From the NCBI GenBank assembly GCA_963826505.1, contig CAWGXG010000008.1, positions 1,116,001-1,180,000 on the forward strand: 64,000 nt of DNA, in the 5' to 3' direction. Position numbers and translations under genes: made by a program. Below the pieces are notes generated by a model that saw only the letters and a program-made list of their open reading frames with translations, had not been told where the DNA came from and did not search any database. Positions 60,361 to 64,000 of the stretch are shown in pieces. This DNA is from CAWGXG01 sp963826505. GTDB taxonomy: Bacteria; Chloroflexota; Anaerolineae; Aggregatilineales; Aggregatilineaceae. Position 1 is the stretch's first letter. Each line of letters opens with the position of its first letter.

Positions 60361-62691
60361 GTGAACAATCATGTGATCGCCGCACGGCGCGTGCATGTCA
60401 GCGGTGTGGTCCAGGGCGTGGGTTTTCGTCCCTTCATCTACGGGCTGGCCCTGCGGCATACCCTGGCGGGCTGGGTGCGTAACACATCGGCGGGCGTCGA
60501 TATCGAAGTCGAAGGCGATCCCGCCGCGATCGAGGCGTTCGTGCATGCCATCACCGACGAAGCCCCGCCGCTCTCGCGCATCGAGCAGGTGACCCACGCG
60601 CCGATCCCTTCCAATGGCTTCGAGCGTTTCGAGATCAGGCACAGTGAGGCGGTCGAGGGCGCGTACCAGCCCATCTCGCCCGACGTCGCGACCTGTGATG
60701 AATGTCTGGCCGAAATCTTCGATCCCACCGACCGGCGCTACCGCTACCCGTTCACCAACTGCACCAATTGCGGGCCGCGCTTCACGATTATTCAGGACAT
60801 CCCCTACGACCGGCCCAAAACCACCATGTCCGGTTTCGAAATGTGCCCGGACTGCCGTGCCGAGTACGAGAATCCACTGGACCGCCGCTTCCACGCCCAG
60901 CCGAACGCCTGCCCGGTGTGCGGGCCGCGCCTGGAGCTGGTGCCCAGTCCGTGCCAGCCGGCTCCCGCAGAGTGGGACGACCTGCCCCCGACGAGATCGA
61001 GGCTGTGCGCGCCTTGTTGTGCGCAGGTCGAGTCGTCGCCATCAAAGGACTGGGCGGCTTTCATTTGGCCTGTGATGCCACTAATCCCGGCGCCGATCTC
61101 CACGCTGAGGGCGCGCAAGGGCCGCGTGGCGAAACCCTTTGCTGTCATGATGCCGGACCTCGCTACCGTCACTCGCTTCTGTGACGTGGGGACGGCGGCA
61201 GCGCAGGCGCTCACCGGGCGCGAGCGCCCGATCGTCCTGCTGCCATTGAAACCGGGCACCGCTATCGCCGAGGCTGTCGCGCCAGGGCTGCGCGAATTGG
61301 GTGTCATGCTGCCTTATACGCCGCTGCATCATCTGTTGCTGGAGCCTGCGCCTGGCTTCCCGCCCGCCCTGGTGATGACCAGCGGCAATTTCAGCGAAGA
61401 ACCGATCGCCACGGAAAACGCCGACGCGCTGGATCGACTCGGCCCGCTGGCGGACGCCTTCCTGGTGCACGACCGCCCAATCCACATCCGCTGTGATGAC
61501 TCGGTCGTCCGTGCCCTGGACGATCGCATTGTGCCGTTGCGCCGCTCGCGAGGCTACGCGCCCTACCCGATTCCCTTGCCCTTTGATACGCCGCCGCTGC
61601 TGGCCGTTGGGGCCGAGCTCAAGAACACATTCTGTCTGGCGCGCGACGATCGGGCATTCATGAGTCAGCACATCGGCGATCTATCCAATTACGACGCGCT
61701 GCGCTCCTACGAGCACAGTATAGAGCACCTGGGCCGCCTGTTCCGCGTCGCGCCAGAGATCATCGCCCACGACGCCCATCCCGATTATCTCGCCACGCGC
61801 TACGCTCTGCGCCGCGCCGGGACGCATATTGCCGTGCAGCACCATCACGCCCACTTGGCAAGTTGTCTTGCGGAACACAAGCACCCGCCCGGGGAACCGG
61901 TCATCGGCGTGATTTTCGACGGCACCGGCCTCGGCCCGGACGGCGCGATCTGGGGTGGCGAAATCCTGTTGGGCGATTACGCCGGGTACACGCGGTTGGG
62001 CCACTTGCGCTATGTGCCGCTGCCCGGCGGTGATGCCGCCACGCTGCGCCCGTACCGCACCGCCCTGGCCCATCTGTGGAACGCGGGTCTGCCCTGGGAC
62101 GACGACCTCGCGCCCACGGCTGCCGCCCGCGCGGGAGAACGCACCATCATTCGCCAGCAATTGGAGAAACGGCTCAACGCGCCGCTGACGTCCAGCATGG
62201 GCCGCCTGTTCGACGCCGTGGCCGCGCTGGTCGGTGTCCTGCAAGTCGTCACCTACGAAGCGCAAGCCGCCATCCTATTTGAAGCTGCCATCGATCCGGT
62301 GGAGCTGAACACTGCGCAGGCGTATCCCTTCGATCTTCTGCCTGCCGCCGACCCTGCCGCGCCGTTCACGATCGATCCCGCGCCGGTGCTGCGCGCCATG
62401 TTGGACGATGTGCGCGCGGGCACGAGTGTCAGTTGCATTGCCGCACGATTCCATGCCGGGGTTGCGGCCATGATTCGGGACGCGTGCCTGCTGGCGCGCC
62501 AGCGGACCGCCGTAACGCACGTCGCCCTAAGCGGCGGCGTATTCCAGAATAACGCGTTGCACCGTCTGGCCGTGGATCGCCTGGAAGAAGCCGGCTTTAG
62601 CGTGTACACTCACCATTTGGTGCCGCCCAATGACGGCGGGCTGGCGCTGGGGCAGGCTGCCATTGCCGCCTACCAGGTCCGCCATACCTGA
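60361..62691 (+). CDS. hypF: Carbamoyltransferase HypF, with a short out-of-frame segment
   Basis: A 776-residue protein starting at GTG 60361, one base after hypB; longer upstream starts overlap hypB and are not real. Domains in order: acylphosphatase (RRVHVSGVVQGVGFRPFIYGL), two zinc fingers (CDEC...CTNC and CPDC...CPVC), YrdC-like domain, and a Kae1-like C-terminal half (VQHHHAHLASCLAEH, GVIFDGTGLGPDGAIWGGE). It makes the thiocarbamate used for cyanide ligands. Residues about 209-245 look foreign: a missing C in the C-run at 60985-60989 shifts the frame, and an extra G near 61095 restores it. The shifted frame reads DEIEAVRALLCAGRVVAIKG and GGFHLACDATNP, normal HypF sequence. The two changes compensate, so the stop is unaffected. 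Confidence 0.93.
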   Translation: MNNHVIAARRVHVSGVVQGVGFRPFIYGLALRHTLAGWVRNTSAGVDIEVEGDPAAIEAFVHAITDEAPPLSRIEQVTHAPIPSNGFERFEIRHSEAVEGAYQPISPDVATCDECLAEIFDPTDRRYRYPFTNCTNCGPRFTIIQDIPYDRPKTTMSGFEMCPDCRAEYENPLDRRFHAQPNACPVCGPRLELVPSPCQPAPAEWDDLPPTRSRLCAPCCAQVESSPSKDWAAFIWPVMPLIPAPISTLRARKGRVAKPFAVMMPDLATVTRFCDVGTAAAQALTGRERPIVLLPLKPGTAIAEAVAPGLRELGVMLPYTPLHHLLLEPAPGFPPALVMTSGNFSEEPIATENADALDRLGPLADAFLVHDRPIHIRCDDSVVRALDDRIVPLRRSRGYAPYPIPLPFDTPPLLAVGAELKNTFCLARDDRAFMSQHIGDLSNYDALRSYEHSIEHLGRLFRVAPEIIAHDAHPDYLATRYALRRAGTHIAVQHHHAHLASCLAEHKHPPGEPVIGVIFDGTGLGPDGAIWGGEILLGDYAGYTRLGHLRYVPLPGGDAATLRPYRTALAHLWNAGLPWDDDLAPTAAARAGERTIIRQQLEKRLNAPLTSSMGRLFDAVAALVGVLQVVTYEAQAAILFEAAIDPVELNTAQAYPFDLLPAADPAAPFTIDPAPVLRAMLDDVRAGTSVSCIAARFHAGVAAMIRDACLLARQRTAVTHVALSGGVFQNNALHRLAVDRLEEAGFSVYTHHLVPPNDGGLALGQAAIAAYQVRHT

Positions 62692-62743
62692 CCGCCGCCG
62701 TCCGTCGCGTCACACCTGTGTTGGCTCTGAGGAGGACTGGTCC

Positions 62744-63010
62744 ATGTGTCTTGGCATACCGGGAAAAATCGTCGACATCTACGTTACTGAAGGACTGATG
62801 ATGGGCAAGATCGACTTCGGCGGAGTCGTCCGCGAAGCCTGTCTCGCCTATGTGCCCGAAGCACAAATTGGTGATTACACCATCGTGCACGTGGGCTTCG
62901 CCCTCAACCTGATCAATGAGGACGAGGCGCTAGAAACGCTCGAATTGCTGGACGAGATCGGCATCTTGGGCGACGAACTCGGCGAACCGCCGCAGTCCGC
63001 GCCGGACTAG
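62744..63010 (+). CDS. hypC: Hydrogenase assembly chaperone HypC
   Basis: An 88-residue protein with the invariant MCLGIPGK start, whose Cys2 helps to carry the iron-cyanide-carbonyl unit. Family motifs follow: ACLAYVPEAQIGDYTIVHVGFAL and the Glu-rich end. It acts with HypD to build the Fe(CN)2CO group and deliver it to the hydrogenase large subunit. GAGGAGG at 62729-62735 precedes ATG 62744; an upstream open frame is not coding. It sits 52 bases after hypF and 48 bases before hypD. The short acidic tail (ELGEPPQSAPD) is not conserved in the family. Confidence 0.95.
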   Translation: MCLGIPGKIVDIYVTEGLMMGKIDFGGVVREACLAYVPEAQIGDYTIVHVGFALNLINEDEALETLELLDEIGILGDELGEPPQSAPD

Positions 63011-63058
63011 CCAGTCCGATCAATCAACTGCGATTTCGTCCAGAAGAAGGGTCACACC

Positions 63059-64000
63059 ATGAAATACATCACCGAATACCGCGACGCCGGGCGTGTCCGC
63101 GAAGTGCTAGACGAGCTGCACCGCATCACCACGCGTCCCTGGCGGCTCATGGAAGTCTGCGGCGGGCAAACGCATTCGATCATCCGATACGGCATCGACC
63201 AACTGCTGCCGCCCGGCGTTGAGATGATTCACGGTCCGGGCTGCCCGGTCTGTGTCACGCCCCAGGAGATGATCGACCGCGCTATTGCGATCGCCTCCCT
63301 GCCCAACACGATCATGGTGTCCTTTGGCGATATGCTCCGCGTGCCCGGCTCTCAGAAGGATCTGTTCCAGGTCAAAGCGGAAGGCGGCGACGTACGTGTC
63401 GTCTATTCCCCACTCGAGTGCTTGAAGATCGCCCGCGACCACCGGGACAAAGAGGTCGTATTTTTCGGCGTCGGTTTCGAGACAACCGCCCCGGCCAATG
63501 CGATGGCGGTGCACCAGGCGAAAACACTCGGCATCCCCAATTTCTCGATGCTCGTCTCGCACGTGCGCGTACCGCCAGCGCTTGAGGCGCTGCTCAGCGC
63601 GCCGGACGTCGAGGTGCAGGGTTTTTTGCTGGCGGGTCACGTTTGCGCGGTGATGGGCTATTGGGAATATCCGCCCCTCGTCGAAAAATACGGCGTGCCA
63701 ATGGTCGTGACCGGATTCGAGCCACTGGACATCGTGCGCGGCATCTTGCGCACCGTGCGCCTGCTCGAAGCGGGACGTCCGGCGGTCGAAAATGCCTACG
63801 AGCGCGTCGTCACCGAAGCGGGCAACCGCCCTGCGATGGACATCATCGCGACGGTTTTCGAAAACTGCGATCGCAACTGGCGCGGCATCGGCCTGATTCC
63901 CGACAGCGGCTGGCAGCTTCGCGCCGCCTATGCCTCTTACGACGCGTCGCGCCGCTTTTCCGTCGGGCACATCCAGACGCAGGAATCACCGCTGTGCCAC
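63059..64000 (+). CDS. hypD: Hydrogenase maturation protein HypD, truncated by window edge
   Basis: The first 314 residues of HypD (usually about 360-380), open to the right edge. Conserved segments visible are MEVCGGQTHSI near residue 32, HGPGCPVCVTPQEMIDRAI near 60, which hold the redox cysteines, VFFGVGFETTAPANAMA and LLAGHVCAVMGYWEY. The C-terminal part with the last ligands of the [4Fe-4S] cluster is outside the window. With HypC it is the scaffold on which Fe(CN)2CO is assembled. A weak AAGAAGG precedes the ATG at 63059. hypE, not seen here, may follow. Confidence 0.95.
   Translation, partial: MKYITEYRDAGRVREVLDELHRITTRPWRLMEVCGGQTHSIIRYGIDQLLPPGVEMIHGPGCPVCVTPQEMIDRAIAIASLPNTIMVSFGDMLRVPGSQKDLFQVKAEGGDVRVVYSPLECLKIARDHRDKEVVFFGVGFETTAPANAMAVHQAKTLGIPNFSMLVSHVRVPPALEALLSAPDVEVQGFLLAGHVCAVMGYWEYPPLVEKYGVPMVVTGFEPLDIVRGILRTVRLLEAGRPAVENAYERVVTEAGNRPAMDIIATVFENCDRNWRGIGLIPDSGWQLRAAYASYDASRRFSVGHIQTQESPLCH

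Noticed and set aside
1..64000. tRNA, rRNA, transposase, integrase or CRISPR loci
   Set aside because: None could be recognised by reading; a tRNAscan or Infernal search would be needed to exclude small RNA genes.

Overview
The window looks like a chromosome segment of an uncultured or poorly studied Chloroflexota bacterium, most likely Anaerolineae-like. This is inferred from gene content, not from a marker gene. Pointers are high GC coding sequence with AT-rich regulatory gaps, several Hanks-type Ser/Thr kinases with Thr/Pro-rich linkers and NBR1-like Ig, TPR or membrane tails, secreted TolB-like and SH3 proteins, a very long DUF11-repeat surface protein, GH3-like and DUF5060 proteins, and no outer-membrane genes. 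A sortase and an L,D-transpeptidase suggest a peptidoglycan-anchored cell surface. No rRNA, tRNA, CRISPR array, transposase or phage gene was recognised.

Layout. 1-2.5 kb: 5' part of a secreted DUF5060 glycoside-hydrolase-like protein (minus strand, runs off the left edge). 2.8-8.7 kb: DUF1015 protein, ACT-domain protein, secreted SGNH-like protein, lipoprotein, small hypothetical protein and a membrane Ser/Thr kinase. 8.8-20.0 kb: one 3742-residue gene (minus) with about 26 DUF11 repeats, an LPSTG sorting signal and its own sortase domain. 20.3-24.4 kb: two glycosyltransferases (minus) and a polysaccharide flippase (plus, frameshifted). 24.5-29.3 kb: LysM/L,D-transpeptidase, MFS transporter, and iorAB for indolepyruvate:ferredoxin oxidoreductase. 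29.7-33.6 kb: a heterodimeric ABC exporter with one degenerate ATP site. 33.8-39.6 kb: secreted clan-A glycosidase, kinase-TPR protein, DUF4139-like protein and histidine phosphatase. 39.6-43.7 kb: YjbQ protein, an AT-rich gap, two orphan membrane-anchored proteins and a TIR-TPR protein. 43.8-46.2 kb: GH3-like adenylating protein, then TetR and SnoaL-like genes sharing a divergent promoter/operator. 46.2-54.9 kb: third kinase, two secreted TolB-like proteins, glycerate kinase, response-regulator/histidine-kinase hybrid, and two coupled c-di-AMP receptor paralogues. 55.0-59.1 kb: ParB-like/hydrolase fusion, acyl-AMP ligase (frameshifted) and a 45-residue membrane protein. 59.3-64.0 kb: hypA-hypB-hypF-hypC-hypD for [NiFe]-hydrogenase maturation; hypD runs off the right edge.

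How it fits together. Much of the segment concerns the cell envelope and signalling across it: surface display by sortase, polysaccharide export, wall cross-linking, secreted glycosidases, kinases with extracytoplasmic or repeat tails, and c-di-AMP sensing. iorAB and the hyp operon point to an anaerobic, ferredoxin- and hydrogen-linked metabolism. Many promoters match the -35 TTGACA / -10 TATAAT pattern closely and helped to choose start codons.

Quality caution. Six genes carry single-base frame breaks (flippase, LysM protein, MFS, iorA twice, acyl-AMP ligase, and hypF with a compensating pair). The reading frames on each side fit one intact protein in every case, so indel errors in the assembly are the simplest explanation. 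The 11.2-kb surface gene is open throughout.
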